Below, one piece after another: positions 1 to 9,634 of a stretch of 64,000 bases of DNA (position 1 is the stretch's first letter; the number at the start of each line of letters is the position of its first letter). The notes beneath the pieces were generated by a model, which ran no database searches, was not told the DNA's origin, and saw nothing but the letters and a program-made list of their open reading frames with translations. This DNA comes from Melioribacter roseus P3M-2 (GTDB lineage Bacteria > Bacteroidota > Ignavibacteria > Ignavibacteriales > Melioribacteraceae), in assembly GCF_000279145.1 (NCBI RefSeq), contig NC_018178.1, forward strand, positions 1,798,001-1,862,000, given 5' to 3'. Both the position numbers and the translations under genes were made by a program.

Positions 1-572
1 ATTGCCAGGAGCGTATTAATTTTATCATTGGGATTATTAAGAAGAGCAACTGCAGCCCATTCTAAAAGCGTCCGTTTAAATTCTTTAAAATTACCCTTGT
101 TAGGTTTCGCTGTTTTTATATCAATTAAAAAAGTATTGCCTTTTCTATCTTGTAAAAAAAGGTCAGTGACGGTTGGCTTGGTTTTTCTAGTTTTTGATGG
201 GTTGATTGACTGACGAATTAATTCTAATTCTTTGATTTTATCTGGTCTTGTTGTAGCCGAAGTTAAATTATCCATGATTTTTTGTATAACGTAAAGCGAA
301 TCTTCCGATATTCTATCTCCTACTTTGTATTGTGATTTGGCAACTTTAAATTTACTTTCAGCGATGGAAAGAGCAACTGGTTCGAAAATAGTTAAACCGA
401 AGTTAGTTATAAGAGAGTGTATAAACTGATATAGAGCTAATCTGTCTTTGCCAAGTAAACGCGTATGAAAAGGCATCGCTGAGGGTTCGGGCTTATATTC
501 TGCAAATTTGTTTCTTAATGAGTTTTTAAGAGTTTCGACAACCTTAAGCTTTTGTTGGGTACTGAGAGACAT
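1..572 (-). CDS. TdeIII-like type II restriction endonuclease (partial, C-terminus beyond window)
   Basis: Reading the minus strand from ATG at 572 gives 190 uninterrupted codons to the window edge, so the 3' end is missing. The product would cleave DNA at the site protected by the neighbouring methyltransferase. A PD-(D/E)XK-like core is visible: TDLFLQD near residue 146, a beta strand, then LIDIKTAKPNKGNF near residue 160, followed by the FKRTLLEW stretch I associate with the TdeIII restriction family (known members cut GGNCC). The start overlaps the methyltransferase stop by one base (TAATG), so the two are probably translationally coupled. Family assignment is by recalled motif, not a search; another PD-(D/E)XK nuclease is possible. 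Confidence 0.72.
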   Translation of the reverse strand, partial: MSLSTQQKLKVVETLKNSLRNKFAEYKPEPSAMPFHTRLLGKDRLALYQFIHSLITNFGLTIFEPVALSIAESKFKVAKSQYKVGDRISEDSLYVIQKIMDNLTSATTRPDKIKELELIRQSINPSKTRKTKPTVTDLFLQDRKGNTFLIDIKTAKPNKGNFKEFKRTLLEWAAVALLNNPNDKINTLLA

Positions 573-2155
573 TAACTATTTTCCTTTAATAAAAAAATCG
601 ATTCTGAATAGGCTCCTTTGTCTTTTTCCGTTCTGTTCAATACAGGTCGTTTGAATTGTTGCACAATTTTTAGTCCCGATTTATTAGCTATAACCGGGTA
701 TAAATTATACTTATCATTAGCAACTAAGAAAATACTGAAATTATTAGCAAGATATTTTTTGCTATTTATTAACACGGAAGCTATTCCTTCAATGTAAGAT
801 TCTTTTGCTTTCTGCCCTTTCCCTTTAAATAAGGGCCCTATTTCTAAACTGTCATTTCTTTCAAAGCCAAATAGCTCATAAGCGTATTCATGCTGTTCGT
901 GATAATTGATTAGTCCTACATATGGGGGACTTGAAAAGATTCCTGCAAATTTCTGCCTCTTTAATTTTTGGCCGAAATCAGGATCTAATTTATCTACAGC
1001 ATCAAAAATATCAATGGTTCTACTGTCGCCGGTAAAACAATGCTGAAAAGTGTCTGTTCTAAGGGAATTGAATTCGGCAATCCTATTAAGAGTATCTTTA
1101 GTATACCTTTCCCACCAAGATAAAATTGAAAATAAAGGCTTGCAAATTTTGCCGTGTTTTGAACAATAATAAGTTGAATAGACAGGACTAACTAAAGTGG
1201 CTAGATCCGAATGTGTTGTAGCTCGACATGATCTTATAGTTCTGCTCAGTATAACGGTGGCTAGTTTTTTTGTTCTCTTATTTCTAATATTTTTGATTAA
1301 ATTGAATACAAAATCGATTTCTTCTCTTACGCTTTTTGTATACCAAACATCAAGAAATGTATTTGTTCTTTCTTGCCGAACCTCTATCTTGTATTTATTT
1401 AATAAGTTTTTATAAATTTTATTAAATGCTTCTTCTTTTTCTTTACCGTAAATTTCTTCATTAATCTCGCCTTTTCTAACTTTTCTTTTATATTCGGGCG
1501 AAGGGAAGTATGCGTTGTTGAATTTAGTTAATTCCTCGTTGAGATTTTGTTCGAATTCTAAGATTATCGATTCTGCTTTGTATTGTCTAAGGGCTTCGGT
1601 AATATTTTTAAGTTCTAAATACAAATTCGATAAATCATACTTCTCGATTTTTACATTACTTATTAGCGCATTAAACGCCGATATATCAATTCCGACGGCA
1701 TGCATGCCAAGTTCATTCGCTTGCACTAAAGTTGTACCGCTACCGCAAAATGGGTCTAATATTATATCGCCTTTATTAAAGAAGACCCCCGTTTTAAATT
1801 CATCGATATGTTGATCTAAAAAATATTCAACAAGCTGCGGTATAAATTTTCCTTTGTATGGATGTAATCTGTGTACATGTTTTGTAGTCTCAGATTCTTT
1901 GTACTGTTCAAATGATAAATGCCAATTTATATCATTCCCTAATTTTTCAGTCCAATTTAATTGACGTTTACCATAGTAGGTCCGATAGTAAGCTAATAAT
2001 TCGTCTTTGTTAACGAGAGTGTTCCCATTATCGCTATATTTTTTAATTCTACCGTAATTAACAAGATAAGAAATATTAGAGGGCGTAATATTGCGTTCTA
2101 ATTCGGAACTAATCCATATACTTGCTTCTTTTATAGTTAATAAATTATTTCTCAT
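572..2155 (-). CDS. Type II DNA amino-methyltransferase (N4-cytosine or N6-adenine)
   Basis: Modification enzyme of the R-M pair, transferring a methyl group from S-adenosylmethionine to an exocyclic amino group in DNA. The SAM-binding motif DPFCGSGTT is at residues 134-142 and the catalytic SSPPY motif at 408-412. SPPY is the form more common in N4-cytosine enzymes. The roughly 265 residues between them presumably carry target recognition, an I-TRD-IV order. Residues 5-55 look like a MerR/excisionase-type winged helix (LLTIKEASIWI...), which could help bind DNA or autoregulate. The 527-residue length is at the long end for such enzymes. It lies 17 bp after queC on the same strand and overlaps the nuclease start by one base. 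Confidence 0.85.
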   Translation of the reverse strand: MRNNLLTIKEASIWISSELERNITPSNISYLVNYGRIKKYSDNGNTLVNKDELLAYYRTYYGKRQLNWTEKLGNDINWHLSFEQYKESETTKHVHRLHPYKGKFIPQLVEYFLDQHIDEFKTGVFFNKGDIILDPFCGSGTTLVQANELGMHAVGIDISAFNALISNVKIEKYDLSNLYLELKNITEALRQYKAESIILEFEQNLNEELTKFNNAYFPSPEYKRKVRKGEINEEIYGKEKEEAFNKIYKNLLNKYKIEVRQERTNTFLDVWYTKSVREEIDFVFNLIKNIRNKRTKKLATVILSRTIRSCRATTHSDLATLVSPVYSTYYCSKHGKICKPLFSILSWWERYTKDTLNRIAEFNSLRTDTFQHCFTGDSRTIDIFDAVDKLDPDFGQKLKRQKFAGIFSSPPYVGLINYHEQHEYAYELFGFERNDSLEIGPLFKGKGQKAKESYIEGIASVLINSKKYLANNFSIFLVANDKYNLYPVIANKSGLKIVQQFKRPVLNRTEKDKGAYSESIFLLKENS

Positions 2156-2172
2156 TATTCCAAACCTAACTT

Positions 2173-2856
2173 TTATTTATACACCGGCCGAACTTTATAT
2201 GGAATCGGGTCTTCAATACCTGCAGTCTGAAAACCGCGCAGCCTGAAAGCGCAACTGTCGCATATGCCGCATGCCTCGTCTTCATTTTGGTAACACGACC
2301 ATGTTAAATGCAACGGCGCATTAAGTTCTATCCCCTTTTTAATAATTTCCGCTTTGGAAAGATGGATTATGGGAGTATGGATTTTAATTTTGGTTTCGGG
2401 TTTCGTGCCGAGGTCTGCCATCTTTTCGAAAGCCTCGAAAAATTCCGGACGACAATCAGGATAACCGCTGGCGTCTTCATAAACGGCTCCGATAAAGACG
2501 GCCTCTGCATTTAAAACTTCCGCCCAGCTTACGCACGCCGCCAGAATATTCGCATTTCTGAAAGGCACGTAAGAACTTGGAATATCACGGCTTCCGATAT
2601 TTGCCCGGGTTACTTCAATGTTTCTGTCTGTCAAAGACGACCCCCCGATTTTCGAAAAGTGCGTGTAGTCGATTATAAGTTTGTGCTTTACCCCGTAATA
2701 TTCAGCGATATCGTTAAAAGCCTTCAGTTCGCGGTTCTCAGTGCGCTGTCCGTAATTTATGTGTATTAATGCCAGCTCGTATTCCCGGCTGGCAATAGCT
2801 GCCGTCACGCAACTGTCCATCCCTCCGCTCAGAGCGACTACGGCTAATTTTTTCAT
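2173..2856 (-). CDS. queC: 7-cyano-7-deazaguanine synthase QueC
   Basis: ATP-dependent conversion of 7-carboxy-7-deazaguanine and ammonia to preQ0, in the queuosine tRNA-modification pathway; cytoplasmic. The PP-loop LSGGMDSC is at residues 9-16, and the C-terminal zinc site is formed by the four cysteines of CYQNEDEACGICDSC near residue 188. At 227 residues it has the usual family length. The start is supported by an AGGGACGAG-like ribosome site just upstream. A TATTTTTG -7-like element lies upstream on the minus strand (2879-2886), without a well-placed -33 partner. No other que gene is visible; the downstream genes are an R-M system. Confidence 0.95.
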   Translation of the reverse strand: MKKLAVVALSGGMDSCVTAAIASREYELALIHINYGQRTENRELKAFNDIAEYYGVKHKLIIDYTHFSKIGGSSLTDRNIEVTRANIGSRDIPSSYVPFRNANILAACVSWAEVLNAEAVFIGAVYEDASGYPDCRPEFFEAFEKMADLGTKPETKIKIHTPIIHLSKAEIIKKGIELNAPLHLTWSCYQNEDEACGICDSCAFRLRGFQTAGIEDPIPYKVRPVYK

Positions 2857-3038
2857 CTCGTCCCTTTATTGTTATGTCCAAAAATAACAAAATTCACCCA
2901 CAATTTAAGGCGAAGAATAATAGAGGAATTATTGGAAAGAGAATCTTGAGCATGATGTCATATAATTTAACAATTCTTGATTAACCTGCCCTTTTTTGAT
3001 AAGTTTCAGTTCAATTTCTAACAATTTTTGTGTGTAAT

Positions 3039-5504
3039 ATGAAATATCCCTTTGAATCGATCGAACTTAAGTGGCAAAAATACTGGAAAGACAAAAAAGT
3101 ATTCAAAACCGATCTGACAAAAATCGACAATAAACTCTATGTGCTTGTTATGTTCATCTATCCCTCGGCGGCAAAAATGCATATCGGGCATTGGTACAAT
3201 TACGGACCAACCGACTCGTTTGCGCGCTATAAAAAACTGAAAGGATTTAATGTGTTCGAGCCGATGGGATACGATGCATTCGGACTTCCCGCGGAAAATT
3301 ACGCTATTAAAACCGGCATTCATCCCCAGGACAGCACTCTCAAAAACATTAAGGACATTCGCTCGATGCTCGATAGGATGGGCGGTATGTACGATTGGGA
3401 CGCCGAGTTGATGACTTGCGTGCCCGAATATTATAAATGGAATCAATGGCTCTTTTTGCAATTATATAAAAAAGGATTGGCATACAGAAAGAATGCGCCG
3501 GTTAACTGGTGCCCTTCGTGTCAAACGGTTCTGGCCAGAGAACAGGTGCTCGGCGACGGTGGATGCGAAAGATGCGGAACAACCGTTATTCAAAAAAATC
3601 TGACTCAATGGTTCTTTAAGATTACAGAATATGCGGACGAGTTACTCGACGGTTTGAATAAAATCGACTGGCCGGAAAAAACCAAAACTATGCAAATTAA
3701 CTGGATCGGCAAAAGTTACGGAACCGAAATCGATTTTTCTATCGAAGGCTCGGATGAGAAAATTAGAGTGTTTACGACCAGACCCGATACGCTCTTCGGC
3801 GTTACTTATGTTGTGCTGGCTCCCGAAAATGAACTTGTGCAAAAAATTACCAAACCGGAATACAAAGACGCCGTAGATAAATACATCGAATCGATTAAAT
3901 CTTTGACTGAAGTGGAAAGGACTTCCACAACAAAAGAAAAAACGGGAGTTCCGACAGGAGCTTACGCCATAAATCCAATCAACGGCGAAAAGGTTCCTAT
4001 CTGGATAGCAGACTATGTTTTGGCGACATACGGCACCGGCTGCGTTATGGCTGTGCCCGGGCACGACGAGCGCGATTTCGAGTTCGCTAAAAAATTCAAT
4101 TTACCAATCAAAAAAGTTATTCTCCAGCCAGGTACGAATGAAGAAGACGAATTGAAAGAAGCTTATACGGATGTGGGCGTCATGATAAATTCAGGAAAGT
4201 ATAACGGTCTGAGTTCGGATGTCGGTATTGAAAAAATATCCGAGGATATCGAAAAACAAGGGCTCGGCAAAAGGACGGTTAATTACAGATTGAGAGATTG
4301 GTTGATTTCTCGTCAGAGGTATTGGGGAACCCCGATTCCCGTAATTCATTGCGACAAATGCGGCGAAGTTCCCGTGCCGGAAGACCAATTGCCAGTTGTG
4401 TTGCCTTACGAAGTAAATTTTAAGCCGGATGGCGGCTCGCCGCTTGCAAGCTGCGAAGAGTTTATAAACACAACATGCCCCGAATGCGGAGCCCCGGCTA
4501 GAAGAGACCCCGATACTATGGATACATTTGTCGATTCATCCTGGTATTATCTGCGTTATCTCAATCCCCGTTACGAAGAAGGAATGTTCGATTCCGAATT
4601 GGCAAACAATTGGGTGCCGGTCGATGTTTACGTAGGTGGCGCCGAACATGCTACAATGCACCTGCTTTATGCGCGTTTTATTCATAAGTTTCTCAGAGAC
4701 ATCGGATTGGTAAACAGCGACGAACCGTTCCAAAAATTAATTCATCAGGGCACGATTACCAATCAAGGCGCAAAAATGTCGAAATCGAAAGGGAATGTGG
4801 TCGATCCGAATGAATTCCTTGAAAAGTACGGCTCGGACGTTTTCCGTATGTATTTAATGTTTATGGGTCCGTATGAACTCGGAGGCGATTGGAGCGATAA
4901 AGGCATTGTAGGCGTCGATCGGTTTGTTCAAAGAACTTATACTCTTTTTGAAAATTACAGAGGGATAGCTTCCGATACGCATGCAAAAAGTAAATATGAT
5001 ATGAATGAACTTTCCGACGATGAAAAAAAGATTTATCAGAAAGTCAATCAAACTTTGGCTAAAGTCGACTCTGAAATAGATAATTTCAGATTCAACACAG
5101 CTGTTGCCGCTTTGATGGAATTGTTGAACGAACTTAAGAATATCGACAATTGCAGGAAGGAAATTCAGGTATATACGCTAGAACGATTCGCTTCAATGCT
5201 TGCTCCGCTTGCGCCTCATCTCGGCGAGGAATGCTGGAGCTTGCTGGGCAAAGAAAAATCGATTTATGAAAAACCCGTATGGTTTGAACCCGACGCCGAA
5301 GCGCTTATTAACGAAACCGTTACCGTTGTTGTGCAGGTAAACGGCAAGGTTAGAGCAAAAATTGAGCTGCCGGTCGATACTCCGGAACGGGAAGTGAAAA
5401 ACATTGTGTTCAATGACGATAAAATCAAAGGTTATGTCGATGGTAAACAAATTGTTAAAGAAATTTACGTTCCCAATAAAATTTATAATATTGTTGTGAA
5501 ATAA
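3039..5504 (+). CDS. leuS: Leucyl-tRNA synthetase LeuS
   Basis: Charges tRNA-Leu with leucine. The class I signature HIGH is in [12 protein letters not shown] near residue 47 and KMSKSKG near residue 575. An inserted CP1 editing domain carries TRPDTLFG. Zinc-type cysteine pairs (CPSC, CERC and CDKC, CPEC) are visible. The frame also opens three codons upstream with GTG at 3030, but ATG at 3039 gives the typical [17 protein letters not shown]-terminus; there is no clear Shine-Dalgarno for either. About 821 residues, normal for a bacterial enzyme. serS follows after 13 bp, so they probably share a transcript. Confidence 0.96.
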   Translation: MKYPFESIELKWQKYWKDKKVFKTDLTKIDNKLYVLVMFIYPSAAKMHIGHWYNYGPTDSFARYKKLKGFNVFEPMGYDAFGLPAENYAIKTGIHPQDSTLKNIKDIRSMLDRMGGMYDWDAELMTCVPEYYKWNQWLFLQLYKKGLAYRKNAPVNWCPSCQTVLAREQVLGDGGCERCGTTVIQKNLTQWFFKITEYADELLDGLNKIDWPEKTKTMQINWIGKSYGTEIDFSIEGSDEKIRVFTTRPDTLFGVTYVVLAPENELVQKITKPEYKDAVDKYIESIKSLTEVERTSTTKEKTGVPTGAYAINPINGEKVPIWIADYVLATYGTGCVMAVPGHDERDFEFAKKFNLPIKKVILQPGTNEEDELKEAYTDVGVMINSGKYNGLSSDVGIEKISEDIEKQGLGKRTVNYRLRDWLISRQRYWGTPIPVIHCDKCGEVPVPEDQLPVVLPYEVNFKPDGGSPLASCEEFINTTCPECGAPARRDPDTMDTFVDSSWYYLRYLNPRYEEGMFDSELANNWVPVDVYVGGAEHATMHLLYARFIHKFLRDIGLVNSDEPFQKLIHQGTITNQGAKMSKSKGNVVDPNEFLEKYGSDVFRMYLMFMGPYELGGDWSDKGIVGVDRFVQRTYTLFENYRGIASDTHAKSKYDMNELSDDEKKIYQKVNQTLAKVDSEIDNFRFNTAVAALMELLNELKNIDNCRKEIQVYTLERFASMLAPLAPHLGEECWSLLGKEKSIYEKPVWFEPDAEALINETVTVVVQVNGKVRAKIELPVDTPEREVKNIVFNDDKIKGYVDGKQIVKEIYVPNKIYNIVVK

Positions 5505-5517
5505 TAAGGAATTAAAC

Positions 5518-6795
5518 ATGCTCGATATCAAATTCATAAGAGAAAATCCGGACTTGGTTAGAAAAGGATTGCGCGACAAAGGCGCCGCCGACAATGTTGA
5601 TGAGATTCTCGAACTCGATGAAAAAAGAAGAAAAATTATTGCGCGCAATGACGAGTTGAAAGCGCTAAGAAATAAAGTTTCCTCACAAATTCCTATTTTG
5701 AAAAAGAAGGGCGAAGATACCGCCGCGGTTTTCGAAGAGATGAAAAAGGTGGGAGACGAAATCGCAGAACTCGACAACGAGCTGCGCAAAACAGACGAAG
5801 AGCTCGACGAAATATTAAGATGGACTCCGAACCTGGCTCACGAGTCGGTTCCCGTCGGCGGCAGCGCCGAAGACAATGTGGAAGTAAGGAAATGGCTGCC
5901 GGAGGGTTTCAGCTTTGATAACGACTTCGAGATGCTCGATCATATCGAACTCGGTAAAAAACTCGACATACTCGATTTCGAAAGAGGCACGAAAATTTCC
6001 GGGTCGGGATTCCCGCTTTATAAAGGAGCGGGAGCCACGCTGGAAAGAGCTCTTATAAATTTTATGCTCGATTTCCATTTACAGAATCACGGGTACAAAG
6101 AAATTCTTCCGCCGATTCTCGTAAACAGGGATTCGATGAAAGGCACGGGACAAATTCCCAAACTCGAAGAGGATATGTATTTTATCGAAAAGGACGGTCT
6201 CTATCCGATACCTACCGCCGAAGTTCCGATTACGAATATACACCGGAATGAAGTGTTGAATGAAAAAGAATTGACAATTAAATATGTCGGTTATACGCCG
6301 TGTTTCAGACGCGAAGCCGGTTCATACGGTAAAGAATCAAAAGGCTTTTTGCGCGTTCATCAATTTAATAAAGTGGAAATGGTAAAATTTTCGAAACCGG
6401 AAGATTCATACGATGAACTCGAAAAATTAGTAAAAGACGCGGAGGATATACTTCAGGCTTTAAATATACCGTACAGAATAATATTGCTTTGCACCGGCGA
6501 TCTCAGTTTTTCAGCCGCAAAATGTTACGATATCGAAACGTGGTCGCCCGCCGAAAAGAAATGGCTCGAGGCTTCTTCCTGCAGCAATTTCGAAGCCTTT
6601 CAGGCGAGAAGAGCTAACATTCGCTTCAAACGAGAGGGTTCTAAAAAGACCGAATTTGTCCATACATTAAACGGCAGCGGACTCGCTACCAGCAGGTTGA
6701 TGGTTTCGTTACTCGAAAATTATCAAACGCCTGAAGGAAAAGTTATTGTTCCGAAAGCTCTTCAAAAATATACCGGTTTCGAAATCATCGGTTGA
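5518..6795 (+). CDS. serS: Seryl-tRNA synthetase SerS
   Basis: Charges tRNA-Ser (and tRNA-Sec where present). The N-terminal coiled-coil arm occupies residues 1-110 ([24 protein letters not shown]). It is followed by the class II core with motif 2 [15 protein letters not shown] and motif 3 [20 protein letters not shown]. 425 residues is the standard length. ATG lies 13 bp after the leuS stop, with AAGGAATT as ribosome site. It is followed after about 64 bp by an ABC exporter gene. Confidence 0.97.
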   Translation: MLDIKFIRENPDLVRKGLRDKGAADNVDEILELDEKRRKIIARNDELKALRNKVSSQIPILKKKGEDTAAVFEEMKKVGDEIAELDNELRKTDEELDEILRWTPNLAHESVPVGGSAEDNVEVRKWLPEGFSFDNDFEMLDHIELGKKLDILDFERGTKISGSGFPLYKGAGATLERALINFMLDFHLQNHGYKEILPPILVNRDSMKGTGQIPKLEEDMYFIEKDGLYPIPTAEVPITNIHRNEVLNEKELTIKYVGYTPCFRREAGSYGKESKGFLRVHQFNKVEMVKFSKPEDSYDELEKLVKDAEDILQALNIPYRIILLCTGDLSFSAAKCYDIETWSPAEKKWLEASSCSNFEAFQARRANIRFKREGSKKTEFVHTLNGSGLATSRLMVSLLENYQTPEGKVIVPKALQKYTGFEIIG

Positions 6796-6859
6796 TATCT
6801 TTTAAGAGGAATTATTTTTCTATAGCGGTTGTTTATTATCAGAAAGGACTTTCGAAAAG

Positions 6860-8611
6860 TTGTTCGGGAATTTAACCTATTTAAAAAAATACTTTGCGCG
6901 GTATAAAAGCAGTTACCTGCTCGGAATCCTTTTTATCCTTATTTCGAATGTGGCGACCGTTTTCGTCCCTATTCTGATAAAAGACAGCATTAATCTGCTC
7001 GAAAAAAATCTGGATACTCACCTCATTGTTAATTACGCTCTTTATACGGTCGGCATTACATTAATTGCGGGCCTCTTTCAGTTTTTCATTCGCGAAACTA
7101 TAATAGTCGCATCCAGAAAAATCGAATACGATTTGAGACAGGATTTCTGGGAACACATACAAAAACTGCCTTTGCGATTTTTTCAGAACAATTCCACCGG
7201 AAATATAATGTCGCATGCCACAAACGATATTAACGCTGTCCGTTCGTTTGTGGGTCCGGCTGTAATGTATTCGATTGACAACGGCACTTTGTTCCTTATG
7301 ATAATTCCGATTATGCTTTCGTTAAGTCCGGCGCTTACATTCTATGTATTATTGCCCTTGCCTTTTCTGTCGTATCTTGTTTATGTCGTTATGAGAAAAA
7401 TTCACGTAAAATATACAAGGATACAGGAAAAATTTTCGGAGCTGACGGAAAAGGCACAGGAAAACTTTTCGGGAATCAGAGTGGTCAAATCGTACGTAAG
7501 GGAAGATTACGAGGTAAAGGAATTTACAAAACAGAGCGACGAATATCTTAAGAGAAAGATGGACCTTGTCAGACTGCAGGCGCTTTTCCATCCAATATTT
7601 TTTGTAATTGCGGGCTTTTCTACCATTATCGTTATTTTTGTCGGCGGCAAGATGGTAATCGACGGAGAAATTTCGCTCGGAATTATCGTAGCCTTTGTTG
7701 CATATCTTTCGATGTTGATCTGGCCTATGATATCCTTCGGCTTCGTCGCCAATTTGGTGCAGCAGGCTGACTCTAGTATGAAACGACTTTTGAAGTTCTT
7801 CAACGAACCGTACGAAATTAAAGACGGCGACGAAACCGACTATTCGATTGAAAATATAGAAGGGCAAATAGAATTCAAAAACGTAAGTTTCAGGTATAAC
7901 GATTTTCTTCCGCCTGTGCTCGACAATGTCAGCTTGAAAATAAACAAAGGCGAAACCGTCGCTTTTATAGGCAAAACCGGAAGCGGTAAGACCACGCTCG
8001 TAAATTTAATACCAAGATTCTACGACGTCACTGAAGGCTCGGTTACAATCGACGGAGTAGATGTGCGTAAAATACCGCTTAAAACGCTGAGAAAAAATAT
8101 CGGATTTGTGCCGCAGGAAACTTTCCTCTTCTCGGACACATTAGCTAAAAATATTGTTTACGGAAACGGCAATGAAGACGAAGAGATGATTAAATACGTA
8201 GCTCAGATTTCGCAATTGGCAAAAGACGTCGAATCTTTTCCCAAAGGATACGATACTATTTTAGGCGAGCGGGGCATAACGCTTTCGGGAGGACAGAAAC
8301 AACGAACTTCGCTTGCGCGCGCTTTGGCAATCGATCCGAAAATTTTAATACTCGACGATTCTTTCTCTGCCGTGGACACGCATACCGAAGAAGAGATTCT
8401 CAAACGTCTTAAAGAGTTTATGAAAAACAGGACGAGCATAATAATCAGCCACAGAATTTCCACGGTGAAAGATTCGGATAAAATATTCGTAATCGATAAC
8501 GGAAGAATAGCGGAAGAAGGAACCCACGAAGAACTCGTCGAACTGGGAGGTATTTATGCAGACCTCCACTTCAAACAGTTGTTAGAAGAAGAATTGAAGG
8601 AACTAAATTAA
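6860..8611 (+). CDS. ABC exporter half-transporter with degenerate Walker B (heterodimer subunit 1)
   Basis: MsbA/TM287-type half exporter: a six-helix transmembrane domain (residues about 1-310) fused to an ATPase domain. Walker A is GKTGSGKTT, the signature LSGGQ at 475-479 is canonical, but Walker B is ILILDD with Asp500 (codon GAT 8357-8359) where the catalytic glutamate should be. The partner gene at 9634 has the opposite defect. In known heterodimeric exporters this arrangement gives one degenerate and one active ATP site. The TTG start is supported by AAAGGAC about 10 bp upstream. The substrate is unknown; lipid or drug export are the usual roles. Confidence 0.9.
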   Translation: MFGNLTYLKKYFARYKSSYLLGILFILISNVATVFVPILIKDSINLLEKNLDTHLIVNYALYTVGITLIAGLFQFFIRETIIVASRKIEYDLRQDFWEHIQKLPLRFFQNNSTGNIMSHATNDINAVRSFVGPAVMYSIDNGTLFLMIIPIMLSLSPALTFYVLLPLPFLSYLVYVVMRKIHVKYTRIQEKFSELTEKAQENFSGIRVVKSYVREDYEVKEFTKQSDEYLKRKMDLVRLQALFHPIFFVIAGFSTIIVIFVGGKMVIDGEISLGIIVAFVAYLSMLIWPMISFGFVANLVQQADSSMKRLLKFFNEPYEIKDGDETDYSIENIEGQIEFKNVSFRYNDFLPPVLDNVSLKINKGETVAFIGKTGSGKTTLVNLIPRFYDVTEGSVTIDGVDVRKIPLKTLRKNIGFVPQETFLFSDTLAKNIVYGNGNEDEEMIKYVAQISQLAKDVESFPKGYDTILGERGITLSGGQKQRTSLARALAIDPKILILDDSFSAVDTHTEEEILKRLKEFMKNRTSIIISHRISTVKDSDKIFVIDNGRIAEEGTHEELVELGGIYADLHFKQLLEEELKELN

Positions 8612-8623
8612 AGGAAATCAAAC

Positions 8624-9634
8624 ATGAAAAAAATAAAAGTCGCTTTTTTTTCAATACCGCCGAAAGAAAAAAATTATATAAAAAGAAGGTTGGACAAAAA
8701 CAAATTTGAGCTCTTTTTCTTCAAGGACGAGCTCGCCGCCGACAATCCGGTTATTAAAGACGCCGATGTCATCTCAGTTTTTATTTATGACAAAGTGGAC
8801 AGGAACATTATCGATAAAGCAAAAAAGTTGAAATTAATCGCAACGAGGAGCACAGGATTTAATCATATCGACACCGAATATGCCAGGAAAAAGAAAATTG
8901 CCGTTGCGAACGTCCCTTATTACGGCGAAAATACTGTGGCGGAGCATACTTTTGCGCTAATTTTAACATTATCGAGAAATATTCACAAAGCTTACGTAAG
9001 GTCGCAGCAAAGTAATTTCTCTCTCGAAGGTTTGCGCGGCTTCGATTTGAGAGGCAAAACTCTCGGAGTAATCGGCGCAGGCAGCATCGGCGTCCACGTA
9101 ATGAAAATTGCAAAAGGTTTCGGGATGAAAGTTCTTGCTTACGACGTTAAACAAAACCATATACTGGAAGAACTTCTCGATTTCAAATATGTCGATCTGG
9201 AAACTCTGTTGAAATCCTCGGATATAATTACGCTCCACTGCCCTTATAACAAAAGTACGCATCATTTAATTAATATGAATAATATCGAACTGGTAAAAAA
9301 AGGCGCGCTCTTTATCAATACCGCGCGCAGCGGACTTATCGAGCCGAGAGCGCTCTACTATGCAATCGACAAAGGTATTTTCGGAGGAGCGGGGCTCGAC
9401 GTGTTCGAAGGGGAAGAACTGCTTAAGGAAGAAAATCAAATGTTGACAAAAAATGTTGAGCTGGAAAAAGTCGACGCTATTTTGAAAAGAAATCTGCTGC
9501 TGAGACGCGAAAATGTGATTTTAACTCCTCACATGGCTTTCGATTCTCAAGAGGCTATTGAACGAATACTTGAAACCACTGCGGAAAATATCAGCGCTTT
9601 TTTTGAAAACAGAAATTACTATAAAGTGATTTAA
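8624..9634 (+). CDS. D-isomer-specific 2-hydroxyacid dehydrogenase (D-lactate dehydrogenase-like)
   Basis: NAD-dependent reduction of a 2-oxoacid to a D-2-hydroxyacid; D-lactate from pyruvate is the most likely reaction in this subfamily. The Rossmann motif LGVIGAGSIG sits in the middle of the chain, with the NTARSGLIEPRALYYAI signature and the catalytic Arg/Glu/His context further on (TARSG, DVFEGEE, LTPHMAF). 336 residues is standard. It begins 12 bp after the first ABC half and overlaps the second ABC half by one base (TAATG), so all three are probably co-transcribed. Substrate specificity is not decidable from the sequence. Confidence 0.88.
   Translation: MKKIKVAFFSIPPKEKNYIKRRLDKNKFELFFFKDELAADNPVIKDADVISVFIYDKVDRNIIDKAKKLKLIATRSTGFNHIDTEYARKKKIAVANVPYYGENTVAEHTFALILTLSRNIHKAYVRSQQSNFSLEGLRGFDLRGKTLGVIGAGSIGVHVMKIAKGFGMKVLAYDVKQNHILEELLDFKYVDLETLLKSSDIITLHCPYNKSTHHLINMNNIELVKKGALFINTARSGLIEPRALYYAIDKGIFGGAGLDVFEGEELLKEENQMLTKNVELEKVDAILKRNLLLRRENVILTPHMAFDSQEAIERILETTAENISAFFENRNYYKVI

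Noticed and set aside
28-213. 61-codon plus-strand frame at the left edge
   Set aside because: It lies antisense to the nuclease reading frame, which has recognisable motifs and overlaps the methyltransferase correctly.
572-2856. 7-deazaguanine DNA-modification (Dpd) island suggested by queC beside a restriction gene
   Set aside because: No DpdA-like transglycosylase or other Dpd protein is present; the neighbours are an ordinary type II R-M pair.
5193-5789. Long minus-strand frame across the leuS/serS junction
   Set aside because: Antisense to two certain genes; serine/phenylalanine-rich shadow typical of GAA/AAA-rich coding DNA.
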